This document shows positions 1-10,699 of a stretch of DNA of 31,032 nt, piece after piece (within the stretch, counting starts at the first letter, position 1; every line of letters starts with the position of its first letter). The stretch is taken from assembly GCA_000320545.1 (NCBI GenBank), contig ADNK01002626.1, positions 20,001 through 51,032 of the forward strand, read 5' to 3'. A program made the position numbers and the translations under genes. Under the pieces are notes generated by a model. The model was not told the origin of the DNA. It saw nothing but the letters and a program-made list of their open reading frames with translations, and did no database searches. Source of the stretch: Bigelowiella natans CCMP2755. Taxonomy: Eukaryota > Cercozoa > Chlorarachniophyceae.

Positions 1-140
1 ATGATGACGACGATGATGATGGTTAATGATAATAAGAAGCTGTAGTGTGTACCTAGCAGCAGCTGTGCGATCAGCACTTGCACGGTTGGAATGCCCAGTT
101 TGTTATACTATATGATCACAGTTCATATTTCGTATGATAA

Positions 141-185
<45 letters not shown>

Positions 186-193
186 ATTCAAAC

Positions 194-239
<46 letters not shown>

Positions 240-908
240 AAACACAAAAACACGCATATTTATATATCACAAATAAAATGCATGCCGGATATGATAAAGA
301 ATTGTGCTAACTATCATTTCAACAGGAACTCTTTCCCCTCCTCCTCCTCCTCCTCCTCCTCCTTCAGTGTCAGAAGTACCTTATGCAGCACCGCCTCCAA
401 CGTTCCCCCCTCACAGAGCTCCGTTATTAGATAAAGATTTGACTCATCTTGAAATGCTGATTACGATGATGATGATGGTGATGATGATGATGATGATGGT
501 GAAGGACGACTAGTAGTGTAGTGTGAAGATGATCTGGAGTAGTAGTACTTTCTATTTGTTATAAAAACACATAATGAAGCTAATCTCATTTTCAACGATA
601 AGGCTGTTAAACAAGCTCACTCGCATGATCTTGCATAAATAATCTGACATTATATCTCTTTCGCCCCGCTCCCTCCTCTCTTGCTCTCTTCCCCTTCGCC
701 TCTCTGACCTCTACACACAGTCGCACACAAACACACACACACACACAGAGAGGGAGAGAGAGAGAGAGATAGAGAGAGGGAGAGATATATGAACCTGCGT
801 ATGGCTTGATGATAAAAGGATGATCTATATCCTTTAGAATGAGGAGTTCTTTCACTGTACGTTCAACGGCCTTTGCTGCAATAGTTCTATATCTGAAACA
901 ACAACACA

Positions 909-957
<49 letters not shown>

Positions 958-1046
958 ATGCATATATGCCCCTATCACATAACAGCGAGAGGCATTCTCA
1001 CCACAAAACTGTCTAATAACGGCTGGAGGGGGTATACGAACATAAT

Positions 1047-1096
<50 letters not shown>

Positions 1097-1688
1097 ATAT
1101 CTATATGTGTCTATGTGTGCATATGTGTGTGTGTGTGTGTGTTTGTGTGTGTTGATATGCTGTATCGAGTACACGTTTTAAGTTCACTAAGTGCATACAA
1201 TACAAGCAGAATCCCGACACCACTTTCTCTCCCCCTCCCCCTCCCCTTCCCCTTCTCTCCCTTTCTCTCTCTCTTTCTAAGCAATACTACTTTGCGATGC
1301 ATTTCATAGCATAGTAGGTCTTTGGCCTTTCCTCCTGCATTGTGACAAGATATGTGAGGTGTAAGTTTCCCACCCCCCTCCACCCCCTTCTCCCCCTTCC
1401 CTGTAGTGTAAGATGCTAAAGCGTTGTAACATGACTATCAAACATAGTACATATTCATCATATATAATTTATAGACGCACACCCTTGTACTCTTCCTTTA
1501 TCTACGGTTTTTCTCACCTTATTGTGTCGTTTATCCGCCCTGCTGCTGGTACTACTACTGCTACTGCTGCTACTACTATTACTATTCTTTCCTGAAGAAG
1601 ACGCGGAGTGATGCCCCGCTCTACTAATGGTGGTTGGAGTGTGATTCGAGCGCTTTGGACGGACAACGACCACGGATCCGAATTGCCC

Positions 1689-1733
<45 letters not shown>

Positions 1734-1850
1734 GTGCATATGTTTTGTAATGGCTGCAGAGTGTTTGTCAAGATTTATCTTTATGACCGACGCCAATGCC
1801 ACGTACGAAGGACCAGCAGCTCAGCTTCCTCTTCCCTTCGTTCATTAATT
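1..1850 (-). CDS. AGC-family (PKG/PKA-like) protein kinase, catalytic N-lobe, partial
   Basis: Ser/Thr kinase that would transfer ATP phosphate to proteins. Six exons on the minus strand join in phase: 1850-1788, 1687-1518, 1334-1291, 892-795, 456-324 and 76-1. The first ends in GIGV and splices into GQFGSVVVV, giving the glycine-rich loop GxGxFGxV. After a Ser-rich insert comes YAMKCIAK with the ATP-binding lysine. Next is an alpha-C helix (KELLIL, Glu 11 residues before the Phe of HPF), then HPFIIKPYAAF, then NLYLITELCEGGTLEAVL, the hinge and alpha-D region. An acidic run encoded by GGA repeats follows, then DRTAAARYTLQLL. The hinge with LC.GG is typical of PKG-like AGC kinases. The HRD and DFG motifs would lie beyond base 1. 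The 5' end is unresolved: the first exon needs an upstream donor of phase 1. The donor at 324 and acceptor at 77 are weaker than the others. The fold is clear; the subfamily is less sure. Confidence 0.88.
147..230. repeat. (TA)n followed by (CA)n
   Basis: About 18 TA units to 182, then CA-rich repeat from 192 to 230. It lies in the kinase intron between exons 456-324 and 76-1. Confidence 0.95.
910..1150. repeat. (AT)n runs and a (GT)n run
   Basis: (AT)n at 910-954 and about 1051-1094, GT-rich repeat at 1123-1150. All sit in one kinase intron (893-1290, minus gene). Confidence 0.95.
1546..1731. repeat. Triplet repeat inside a kinase exon and adjoining (TA)n
   Basis: Imperfect GCT/ACT triplets at 1546-1583 encode the poly-Ser insert of the kinase on the minus strand. 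(TA)n at 1690-1731 directly abuts the acceptor of that exon. Confidence 0.9.
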
Positions 1851-2258
1851 CTGTGAGATAATGATAACAACAGGACGCATCAGTTAAGTCCTATCTCGTA
1901 ACGGAAATATATGTATACATAATTGCTCTCGATGTATTATGTAGCATGTTGTATGCAGTAGTCTCGTAGTTTGCGTGTAGCTGCGAGATCATGAGAGCTC
2001 ATCGGAAAGGATGAGTTTCATTTGGAGTTGTTCGTGACCTTTCGTTGTGAGCTGCGGGCTCTTCAACATATTGACCTGTAGTGAATATTTTTAGATGAGA
2101 AATACAATGAACGAAAAGAGAGAGAGGGGGGGGGAGAGAGAGAAAGAGAGGGAGCGTCTTTTCCCCAGATAGTTTGGGTGAGAATGAGTATATTTGTAAA
2201 CAAAAGAGATTTAAAAGCCAAGTTCGCAAATCAGTAAACTCATATCTAGCAGCATCAG

Positions 2259-3201
2259 TCTGCAATCAAAATATATCACATGAGCTCCTCGTCGTTCTCA
2301 CCAAATCTGTTTGCTTTGTCAACTTCGAGAGGCTGCTCGTAGAAGGATCCATTTTCACCTCCCCCTGGCATCCTTTTACAATGGGCGAAAGCTCGAGCTG
2401 TGGGTGGTGGTCATCTCCAGGACTTGATGCGCTCATAGGAGTTGATTGCTTCTTGGAGCGATGCAGCATGGAATCTATCAGTAGTGAAGAAGAAGCAGAA
2501 AAGAATTTACAGGGTAATGCGCTCATCAGACCATCACATCAACTCGCAGCTTTTGTATCGAAAGCTGTTACGGGAAGCTTATTTGTTCATAAGAAATATT
2601 GTGTTCTCGTTAGCTCTCAATCCCCTTATCGTAGACTATCACTATCTTCGATGAGCGGCACGACTCTTTCTCACTTCTGTCCTCCTTTCAACTCTTCAAT
2701 GCCCTCAAGGAAAAAGTCGCAGAGTGATACACACCGTTGCCTCTGCGGTATACGAAGATATAGAAAGCGTTGTTCAATCCTGCTGCTCAAACCAAAGCTT
2801 TAGAAAGCAGAGCTCGGGTGGGAGTATAGGAGGGGACACATCGGATGGAACCGCTTAAAGACTGCATTCTAATCAACACAGATAACTTCTTTAATCTCAG
2901 AATACACAGGCGAATTACAACTAAAACATCCGAACTTCCCTGTCGCATTCCCACCAACCGCCTCCTAGTTATTATTAGGAGACCGTCCTCTTTTAGACCT
3001 ACGAACTTCGACGAGATGTTCAGAGATTCTTGGTGATTTTAAACTATTTTCAGAGATTTTTCGGAGATTTTCAACCCGATTTCTTATCCGAAGCTACTTC
3101 CGAAGGCGCCGCCGCGGAGTCCACCTCCCCCCCGCCCATTAACTGGATGGCGACCTCAGCAAAGCAGCCACTTGTAGTGACGCAAGGCAGGTTGGTTGAA
3201 C
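2259..3201 (-). CDS. Candidate upstream exons, possibly the regulatory part of the kinase gene
   Basis: Several minus-strand stretches read as protein with splice sites. The best pair is an exon ending KQTDL at 2302, a 42-nt phase-0 intron (2301-2260, donor gtgaga, acceptor ttgattgcag), and an exon starting TDAARYEFTDLRTW at 2259. Further upstream, 3201-3076 follows a strong pyrimidine tract and encodes LPCVTTSGCFAEVAIQLMGG, 41 full codons in all. FAEVAI loosely recalls the FGE.AL phosphate-binding cassette of cyclic-nucleotide-binding domains, which would fit a PKG, but the match is weak. I could not join these exons to each other or to 1850. The plus strand has a 209-codon open frame over 2174-2803 that I read as a shadow. 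Strand choice rests on the splice pair and the neighbouring kinase. Confidence 0.45.
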
Positions 3202-3336
3202 CTAGATTTAGATGTTGGAAAATGGAAAGGATAAGGTCGGTGAGGGCAGAGAAGGGGTTTGGCCGGTGGTTAATGTTGTGCGTGAAGATTCATTGCCAAT
3301 ACACGTAGAAACGGCGCGAGTGGAGGCTATGGATCC

Positions 3337-3686
3337 ATGACACATGGCGACAATAAAGACCACGGGAAAGTATTATCGGAAGAGGAAAGGGTTCTCTCGG
3401 GATTTGGAATCGACGAGCACTACTTAGAGCGTAATAACAAGATACAAACTTTCAACCCATAGCATCTTTTCGATTCAGTACCTTCACAACAACGGAGTCA
3501 AACCGTTGGCCCATTTTTTCCCAATTTAAAGAGAATATTTGTGCTGGAAATATAGAGATTGACAGCATTGTCCGCTTGTTTGACGAACTACAGGGGTTGG
3601 GTTATTCATCGTCCTTGTACTGGGGGAATCCATCACGGGCATTACGGTATTGCTGCTGTCTTTAAAACGACGAGGAGTAAACGTGT

Positions 3687-3739
<53 letters not shown>

Positions 3740-3860
3740 ACTCTCCTTCTCTCTCTCACGCGCGGATACACACACATGTCCACGCGCACATCAAACTAAA
3801 TACAGGCACATAGGTCGAATCTATGTGCTGCTTGCTGCACCTCCTTGCTTGTTCTTTCAT

Positions 3861-3908
<48 letters not shown>

Positions 3909-4675
3909 CATGATGGTAAACAACATAGGTTAACCCGGAAGAGTACACAGATCGATGGCAGGTATACTTCAACGTGTCCTTGGGGTTTTTGATAGCCCTG
4001 AGCATCAAGATGAACTACTTTGACACCGAGGTACTTGAAAAGCACATCGCAGCAGTTATAGCAGCTTTCGATAGATCTCTTCAATACTCCATATGATATT
4101 CGTTTTGGTCTGGTTCTAAGGTTGATACTACGGATGGTTCATTATTGATAGGTATTTGCTCTGGAAGATCACGCTATCAATCGAAGCAAGCTTTCACAGG
4201 TCCCCTTGTCGTTATGAGATTCATCGGCTATTTCCATGCTACATGTTAATAGCCATATAAAAGCAACGGTTGTAACCACGAACCAATCAAGAATTCTGCG
4301 ATTCATTTCAATGCTTTTTGTCCCGCACACACAAAGCACACAGCGTCATATCTATTGTTTCCAAACAACATCTCCCTCCAGTCGTAACATCTCCCTCCCC
4401 CACCCTCCCTCGCTGTATGATGCTCCTTGGTAGTTCCTATTTGATGTCGCACACACTCCTATTGTCTTCGGAGTGGCTCTGTTTGGCTCTGGCCTGGAAC
4501 TCACACTGGCTGATAGCGAAAAGCATGAAGAATTGTCCCATAGATGGTTGGTTTGGTGTAGCAATTGCTGCACAATAACAATTACAATTACAACAACAAT
4601 TACAACAACAACAACAACAACAATAACGACGAAGTTTTAGTGTAGTTTTCGGAAGTCGAGTTTTCTTTTTCCCCC

Positions 4676-4715
<40 letters not shown>

Positions 4716-4726
4716 GTATTTGCGTG

Positions 4727-4764
<38 letters not shown>

Positions 4765-4974
4765 TGTGTTTGTGTCTCTGTGCTTAGAACTATTGAAGCG
4801 CGCAGATAAGTGGGTTAGGATATGAATAATTTGTCTGAATTTGGTAGGTTTCTTTGCTTGTCACTTGGTCTCGTCCCGCTTGCATTTGCTTTCATTCAAA
4901 CACTGCACAAGCCACCGGAGATGTGCAAGCTCGCTATTGACAAGAAGAAGCATTACTCCATCGGTCAGTCATAG
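3337..4974 (+). CDS. LtrA-family membrane protein, C-terminal half as its own gene
   Basis: Five exons join in phase: 3337-3430, 3594-3676, 3929-4030 (or to 4054), 4434-4555 and 4848-4974. The product is about 175-183 residues. The first junction rebuilds IDEHYLER, followed by VGLFIVLVLGESI, the hallmark of LtrA (low temperature requirement A) proteins. The third exon has LGFLIALSIKMNYFD, matching the family helix that ends in YFD. The fourth has AHTPIVFGVALFGSGLE, matching HlPl..gi.l...Gle. The fifth holds the last helix (LGLVPLAFAFIQTL), then a basic tail and TAG. ATG 3337 is the first in-frame Met; the frame is open upstream to a TGA near 3280. No N-terminal half was found upstream, where the opposite-strand kinase gene lies. 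Biochemical function of the family is not established. Donor choice at the third exon is ambiguous. Confidence 0.83.
3690..3900. repeat. (CT)n and (AT)n in an LtrA intron
   Basis: CT repeat 3690-3732 and AT repeat 3864-3899, both inside the intron 3677-3928 of the C-half LtrA gene. Confidence 0.95.
4683..4762. repeat. (CT)n followed by (GT)n
   Basis: CT run 4683-4709 and GT run about 4722-4761, in the last intron of the C-half LtrA gene. A CAA-rich stretch (4575-4622) precedes it. Confidence 0.95.
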
Positions 4975-5105
4975 CTGCTACATACGGTTTCAAATATCTC
5001 TTATGTTGTTATAGGCATGTAATTTGTGCTTGCACTCTCTCACTCTCTGGCTCTCTCTCTCTCCCCCTCTGTTTTTCTCACTTTCTCTTTTACACATTCA
5101 CACGA

Positions 5106-5177
5106 AAATGCACACAAAGAGAGTGGGAGAGAGAGAGAGAGATACTATTATAACATTTATATCAATAATATATTTCT

Positions 5178-5247
<70 letters not shown>

Positions 5248-5313
5248 TGTATATTGATATAAATGTTATAATAGTATCTCTCTCTCTCTCTCCCACTCTC
5301 TTTGTGTGCATTT
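5106..5313. repeat. 208-bp long inverted repeat with microsatellite core
   Basis: Arms 5106-5167 and 5252-5313 are perfect reverse complements over 62 bp, including non-repetitive sequence (ACTATTATAACATTTATATC). The core is (CA)n-(TA)n-(GT)n, itself nearly palindromic, so almost the whole element can fold into one hairpin. It sits between the two LtrA genes. Confidence 0.93.
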
Positions 5314-5498
5314 ACAAATCAGCGACCAAGTTAGTGAGAAAAACAGAGGGGGAGATCAGCTAGAACCAGCAGCATCCAAGCTCATCAGCATCACCATAAC
5401 CACACCTATTACCAGGTAGATTCCTACTGCCTCTTAACGCCTATCAGCTAGCACATGCCGTTTGTTAAATTATAGTAACTGACAATTGTGAAAAAGTG

Positions 5499-5781
5499 GG
5501 GGGGGGGGGGGGGGAGACACAACAATATATTGACTAAGCAATGTCGTACGAAGAAGGGCTTATTACGCATTCATCTGATTTTGGCATAGGTTTAAACTAC
5601 TACTACTACGCGCCATTGTCGCGTGTTAACTTAGTAATCATCATCTCTTCTCCTTCTCCTTCTTCTTCTTCTTCTTCTTCTTCTTCTTCTCGATAACTGT
5701 AATATTCATTGGTAGGGAGTTGGGATGTGTCAGCACACAGAGGATGGGGAGGAGGAGGAGGAGGAGGAGGAGGAGGAGGAG
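5499..5781. repeat. G-run, (TTC)n and (GGA)n
   Basis: A run of about 15 G at 5499-5513, TTC triplets about 5656-5690 and GGA/GAG triplets 5749-5781. The last encode 11 Glu in the N-half LtrA gene. Confidence 0.9.
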
Positions 5782-6559
5782 CCATGGTACAAGGGAAGTT
5801 TATTCAAGGTGAACGGCAACCATAACGACGTAGAAAAACACTTCCTTTTCTCCTCCCCCCCCCTCCCTCATCTCTGTATCTCTCCTTTATATTAGTTTAT
5901 TCCGTATCTAAGGCGGGTTTTAGTCTATTTTATGCCTTTTTCTATCGGGTACTTGGTTACGAAGGCGATTTGCCTTTGCTTGTGATATCAATGTGTCCCA
6001 CCAACAGCCAGTCGAGCTCAACGCCTCGAAAGTGCGAAAAGCTACCTGGACAGAGGTAGGCATTTTGCCCATTGATGCAACCACTAGCAGTAACTCGTTG
6101 GTAGTAGTAGTAGTAGTTGTAGTAGTAGTTGTTGTAGTAGTAGTAGTTGTAGCAAAATGAGGAGGAGGGGGAAGAGGAGGAGGAAAGGAGGAGAAGGAGC
6201 ATCATCAAAGAAGAAGGACTACTGAGCATGTACTACTGCATAGGCCTTATGCCCTTATTGAGTGTGTGTATCCTCTATAAAGACATATGCGGTGAGAACA
6301 GTTTCGTCATCGAAAACAATATCATCGTCCTCGTCGTGTGTTTGATTTATCACCACTTCTCTGCAGCAGCCGGTTATTCATGATTAAACGCATATATACC
6401 CGTCAGTTATTTTATGATCTCGTATATGTCACCGTCATTGCGCGGCTGGGTGAGACCTTGCGGGTGAGTATTATTAGGAGGGAACAGGCTCAAATTCGTG
6501 TGATTGCGTAACACGCGTGCGGGTGTGCTTGGAAGTGTGTATGTGTGTGCATGCGTGTT

Positions 6560-6592
<33 letters not shown>

Positions 6593-6910
6593 TGGCAATG
6601 TGATTTGGGGAGGCTCGAAATTCGGTTATCAACCCGCTTTGTTTGTTGTCCTCTGTGCATGTTAATTATGGCCGCATGTTGGATGTTTGGTTGAAGTCGG
6701 AGGGTGATCGCTGCAGCTCATTAACAATAATACGACTAGGGAGAGCACGGCCCCCCATTGCATTTACAAGACTATGCACTGTATATCATCACTCTTTGGG
6801 TGTTCTGGAAAACGACGAATGAATATGCTACCTTGTACGTTCGTTGTTTGTTTCATTCCTACTTCGCACGTAGTAGTTGTCGTGTGATTGTTGATACCTA
6901 CCCCTGCGAG

Positions 6911-6951
<41 letters not shown>

Positions 6952-8038
6952 TATGAGACATTTTTGCGACTGTAACAAATAATGCGTATATTAAATTTAA
7001 TATTTCACCCACACACACGCAAGCATGCGCAAACACGCTCACAAACATATGTACACAGCACAAGCCATTAGTACTGTTGCGGTTATTAACATTCATCTTT
7101 TCTAGACGCTGAGCGACTGGTTTTATTCCCCTCGTACCCCCCCTTCCCAACTACTTTGTTTCCACAGATTCATGAATGACGACTTATATCATAAGCTCCT
7201 ATTTGCCGTGTATATGCTCGCACTAATCACCGTTGGAATGCACATAGAAGGAGGGTGATAACCAATAATACAGTCACACTTCAAACCATGAAACACGACT
7301 ATTATGCAAAGAGAGTGATCGATCTAGTTAAAAAGAGTTATCCCTTTGCCTTTTATTCCTTTCATCTGGAAGTTTGGCCAATTTCATTCGAGGCGGGAGA
7401 GAAAGGCGCTAGTTTGTTTTTTACAAAGGAATCTTCTATAAACAGACGGTTTGAAATTGTACTTGGCGGCGTTTTAAAGGAAGGAGATTGAGCTCTCCGT
7501 CCCCACTAAAATGACCACCATACACACCGCATACTCATTTTCTATGTTTGGGAAAATGCATTCGAGTTTTCCATAATTGTATATTTGTATCATTGTAACT
7601 TCGATGTAGGCCTGAAAGTCACAACGGCGCTGGAATGGCTATTAGCTTTCTCGGTTTAAGGCTAATCATGCTTTTCGCCTACGCGCGGGTATTGCTTTGG
7701 CAGTTAATAGACTCTAACAAACCCCATCGGAAAGAAGTTCCACGTCGATTTTGAACATACGATAGAATTTTCTCAATTTTTAACTTGTTGCTTCAGATAG
7801 AGCACGGAGCGTGCATTGTTATGCGTTTGACGTCTATATAATGGTGCCTTTTCTTTGCTAGGTTGTCTTTGCGTATTTTCCAAAGAGAGAGGCATGGCAT
7901 ACCACGTTCTGGACGGCTGTACATGTACTTTCAGCCCAATAATTCAAGACTTTGAGACTTTTTGCACTCTCTCCCATTTCATAACAAATTGGGATTTGTA
8001 TTCTCGCGCTCTCTCTCTCTCACGCTCGCACGCTCTCT

Positions 8039-8084
<46 letters not shown>

Positions 8085-9609
8085 TTCTCCATCTCTCAAT
8101 ATGTGATAATTATGGGTGTTTTGTGTCGGCGCTGTTCTCTCTCAGGTGTGCTTTTTCCTATGCCTGGATTCAGGGATATACCTCTTCGCGTACGATCTGC
8201 AAAGAGCTGTTAAAATGCTCTGCTTAGCACGCACCCGCAAAGGGAGGCGCACAGTGACTCATTCATTCGATTGTATTCCTCCCCCCAATGATGATGGCGA
8301 TAGGTACTATGACACAGGGAATCGTCGCCGCTGCTTCTGGACGGTCGTGGTGTACAATCACATGACGTCAATCCGTGGCCTGGAGCTGGTGTTCTCCTTC
8401 GGGTCCTCTCCCCAGCCCTGCCTCTTAGACGATAGCTACCCCGACGGACAGGCGGAGGGGGTGGGGGCGGATTCGAATTCCGCCGATAGCGAGTTTAAAC
8501 GAGTGATTCTTCAGCTAAGATATTCGCAGGTTATCCCGCTGGTGATAAATACATAAAGTATATCTGCGCAGGGTGCGCTGATGCTAAGGAGAATGAGAGA
8601 ATAGAGCTTAGATTCGCTGCCTTGGGTTGTGATTTCGTAAAAACTGCCCTCCTCTTTCTTCTGGGTATTGGTAGCATATTGTGCGCAGCATGCTGGTTTG
8701 TGGTGACGAGATGGCACGCACGATGCGGCGTGTGTGCTGATCTGACGAATGAATGAACGTGTTCTCTCCCACGAGCAGTCAGCTGCATATGCATGCTTGT
8801 TGTGGAAGGTTACTGTTCTTCACCTGGGATGTGGAGTTAGAAGATAGGGGAAATACTATTTGTGCAATTTCTGTTGATTCATGTGTTTTACGTCTTCTCC
8901 CCCCCCCTCCTCCTTCCTCCTTTCTCTCTCCCTCTCCCTCCCTCTCTCTCCTTATCTCTCTCTATCTCTCAGTGGTGCTGGAATACTCTTATTTGGTATG
9001 TTCAAATCGTCGTCATGGCCTTCATTGGAATGCTAATCTTCTATCTAGGGTAATAGCAACCGCAAGATGTTTCACAAATGTTCAATGATAATGATGATGA
9101 TGATGATGATGATGATGGTGGTGAGTGGGTAGCCAGTCTATGAATGGAAAGAATTAGATGAGACGCTCGCTGTAGCGCTCTATCTCTCTCTCTCCCCCTC
9201 TCCCTCTCTCTCTCACTTTCTTTCTCTTTCTTTGTAATCGTTCTCGTGATTGGCGGAGTAGATGCGCACTAGCATATGTCGATAAGAGAGAAGTGTCACA
9301 TATAAAGATACTCTAATCAACGAGTCCAAGCTTGGATTTTGGCGTTTTAACCGTGGAATAGGTGTGCATGTTGTTTCTAACTTATCGTTGTACACGCTCA
9401 GGTATTTCATTGCTCCTAATCACCTCCGGAGCTCAACGCTATTGTTGGTTCTAGTGCTGCTGATGGTTGGCGTCATCATCCTTAATCTAGTTGATGAAGT
9501 TGTAGACAACTACTATAGCAAGAAAGTGCAAGCTGTTTATCAAGGTCCAACGATTTTTATTTGTGATGTCGAAGAATCGTCTTGTTACTGGCTTTTATGC
9601 CGTTATTAA
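5541..9609 (+). CDS. LtrA-family membrane protein, N-terminal half
   Basis: Exons: 5541-5589 (MSYEEGLITHSSDFGI), 5741-5808 (11 Glu, then PWYKGSLFK), 6008-6055 (PVELNASKVRKATWTE), 6407-6449 (LFYDLVYVTVIARL), 6771-6834 (YALYIITLWVFWKTTNEY), 7168-7254 (FMNDDLYHKLLFAVYMLAL), 8146-8529 (IYLFAYDLQRAVKMLCLAR plus a long polar loop), 8973-9049 (helix WCWNTLIWYVQIVV...) and 9402-9609 (helix, then TAA). All phases agree except the 7254-to-8146 link, where a donor at 7231 plus an exon near 7862, or a missing exon, is needed. The order matches LtrA: ATW.ELF.DLV.V, LW..W..T..Y, F.NDDL.HKL, then Y..LQR. Pyrimidine tracts before 8146 and 8973 are largely CT microsatellite. No VLGES-type C-half was found downstream. 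An alternative donor near 9546 could splice on to 9916 (helix MAMIGVVFFGFLCV), so the 3' end is uncertain. Confidence 0.8.
6560..6947. repeat. (GT)n and (TA)n in LtrA introns
   Basis: GT repeat 6560-6591 and TA repeat 6915-6947. Confidence 0.93.
8035..8099. repeat. (CT)n before an LtrA exon
   Basis: A CT-rich tract upstream of the acceptor at 8145. A similar CT-rich tract (8900-8970) precedes the acceptor at 8972. Confidence 0.92.
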
Positions 9610-9679
9610 AATGTGCAAGGAATGATTAATATAGTAATATAGTATGCTAAACAGCTTTTGGTGGATATGTAAGTCTGCA

Positions 9680-10034
9680 TGTGTGTATGTGTGTGTGTGT
9701 GTGTGTGTGTGTATGCGAGTGTGTGAGAGTCTGCGGCAGTTACAGAAACAGAGAGAGTGGGTGGAAGAGAAAAGAGTAGATGGGAATGGGGGAGAAGGAA
9801 ACCCAGCGCGCTCATTCTGATTTCATCCGAAGGCTTCGAACGAAGAACTCACAAATCCAGGAAGAAAGATCTCGCGTATCTTAAGGTGCGGTGCTGAAAC
9901 GCTGATAACACAGCACATGTTGCCTTCGCTAATGGCAATGATTGGTGTAGTTTTCTTTGGGTTTTTGTGTGTGCAAGACAGATTGTCTTTTGCCCTCGCA
10001 TTTTGTTCACTTTTCCTCTATCCTCTATTTCTCT

Positions 10035-10082
<48 letters not shown>

Positions 10083-10089
10083 TATATGT

Positions 10090-10130
<41 letters not shown>

Positions 10131-10372
10131 AAAGGATAATTTATGTTGTATTACTCAGCATTCTCCTAGAACTATACGTGATAACCTAAAAGCTTTGAAG
10201 GCCTTACAAGACGCATTGAGTCGGCGTATCGCGAAATGGGAAGGTATATGCGATGGCGATAAGAAGAGTGCGTGAGAAGTCGTTCACAGAACGGCATTGA
10301 TTACATCGCAGTGCAATCAAACGCACCTGAGCGTATTACAATTATACAAGTTTAAACAGCGTAATACAATAT

Positions 10373-10413
<41 letters not shown>
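9680..10413. repeat. (GT)n, (CT)n-(GT)n and (TA)n cluster
   Basis: GT 9680-9711; CT 10038-10077 followed by GT about 10087-10129; TA about 10373-10413 followed by GA. An ATG triplet repeat is at 9087-9117. Confidence 0.93.
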
Positions 10414-10417
<4 letters not shown>

Positions 10418-10699
10418 AGAGAGAGAGAGTCTATTATTACGCTATATGCACTAGTAGTCCATTGTGTTATATGTATATGTGTCAAGATTTACTTTTGCAC
10501 CGATATGCACGTGACAAGTTAACATGTAACAGCGACGGATGGCCAACTTCTGGTTTGTGATAGCTGTCGTTGAGCAACTGCATCATCTTTTTTAGATTTA
10601 CGTCTGTTGCCTCACAAGCGCTGGCAGCTGCAGAAACATGTTTTTAGATGCAAATTATGCGAAGCTAAAATCTAGAAATGACTGCGAAAATCGACTCAC

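Noticed and set aside
304-513. Plus-strand ORF with a poly-Pro run and poly-Met end
   Set aside because: It is the complement of the kinase exon 456-324 and of a CAT/ATG repeat; the minus strand carries clear kinase motifs and splice sites.
2174-2803. 209-codon plus-strand ORF
   Set aside because: No motif or hydrophobic pattern, and the minus strand over the same bases has a phase-matched 42-nt intron. Kept as an alternative, not called.
7255-7491. 79-codon plus ORF between LtrA exons
   Set aside because: Composition is protein-like, but it follows directly on the stop in the NDDLYHKL frame and has no usable acceptor; joining it would need an intron of about 19 nt. Noted as possible, not called.
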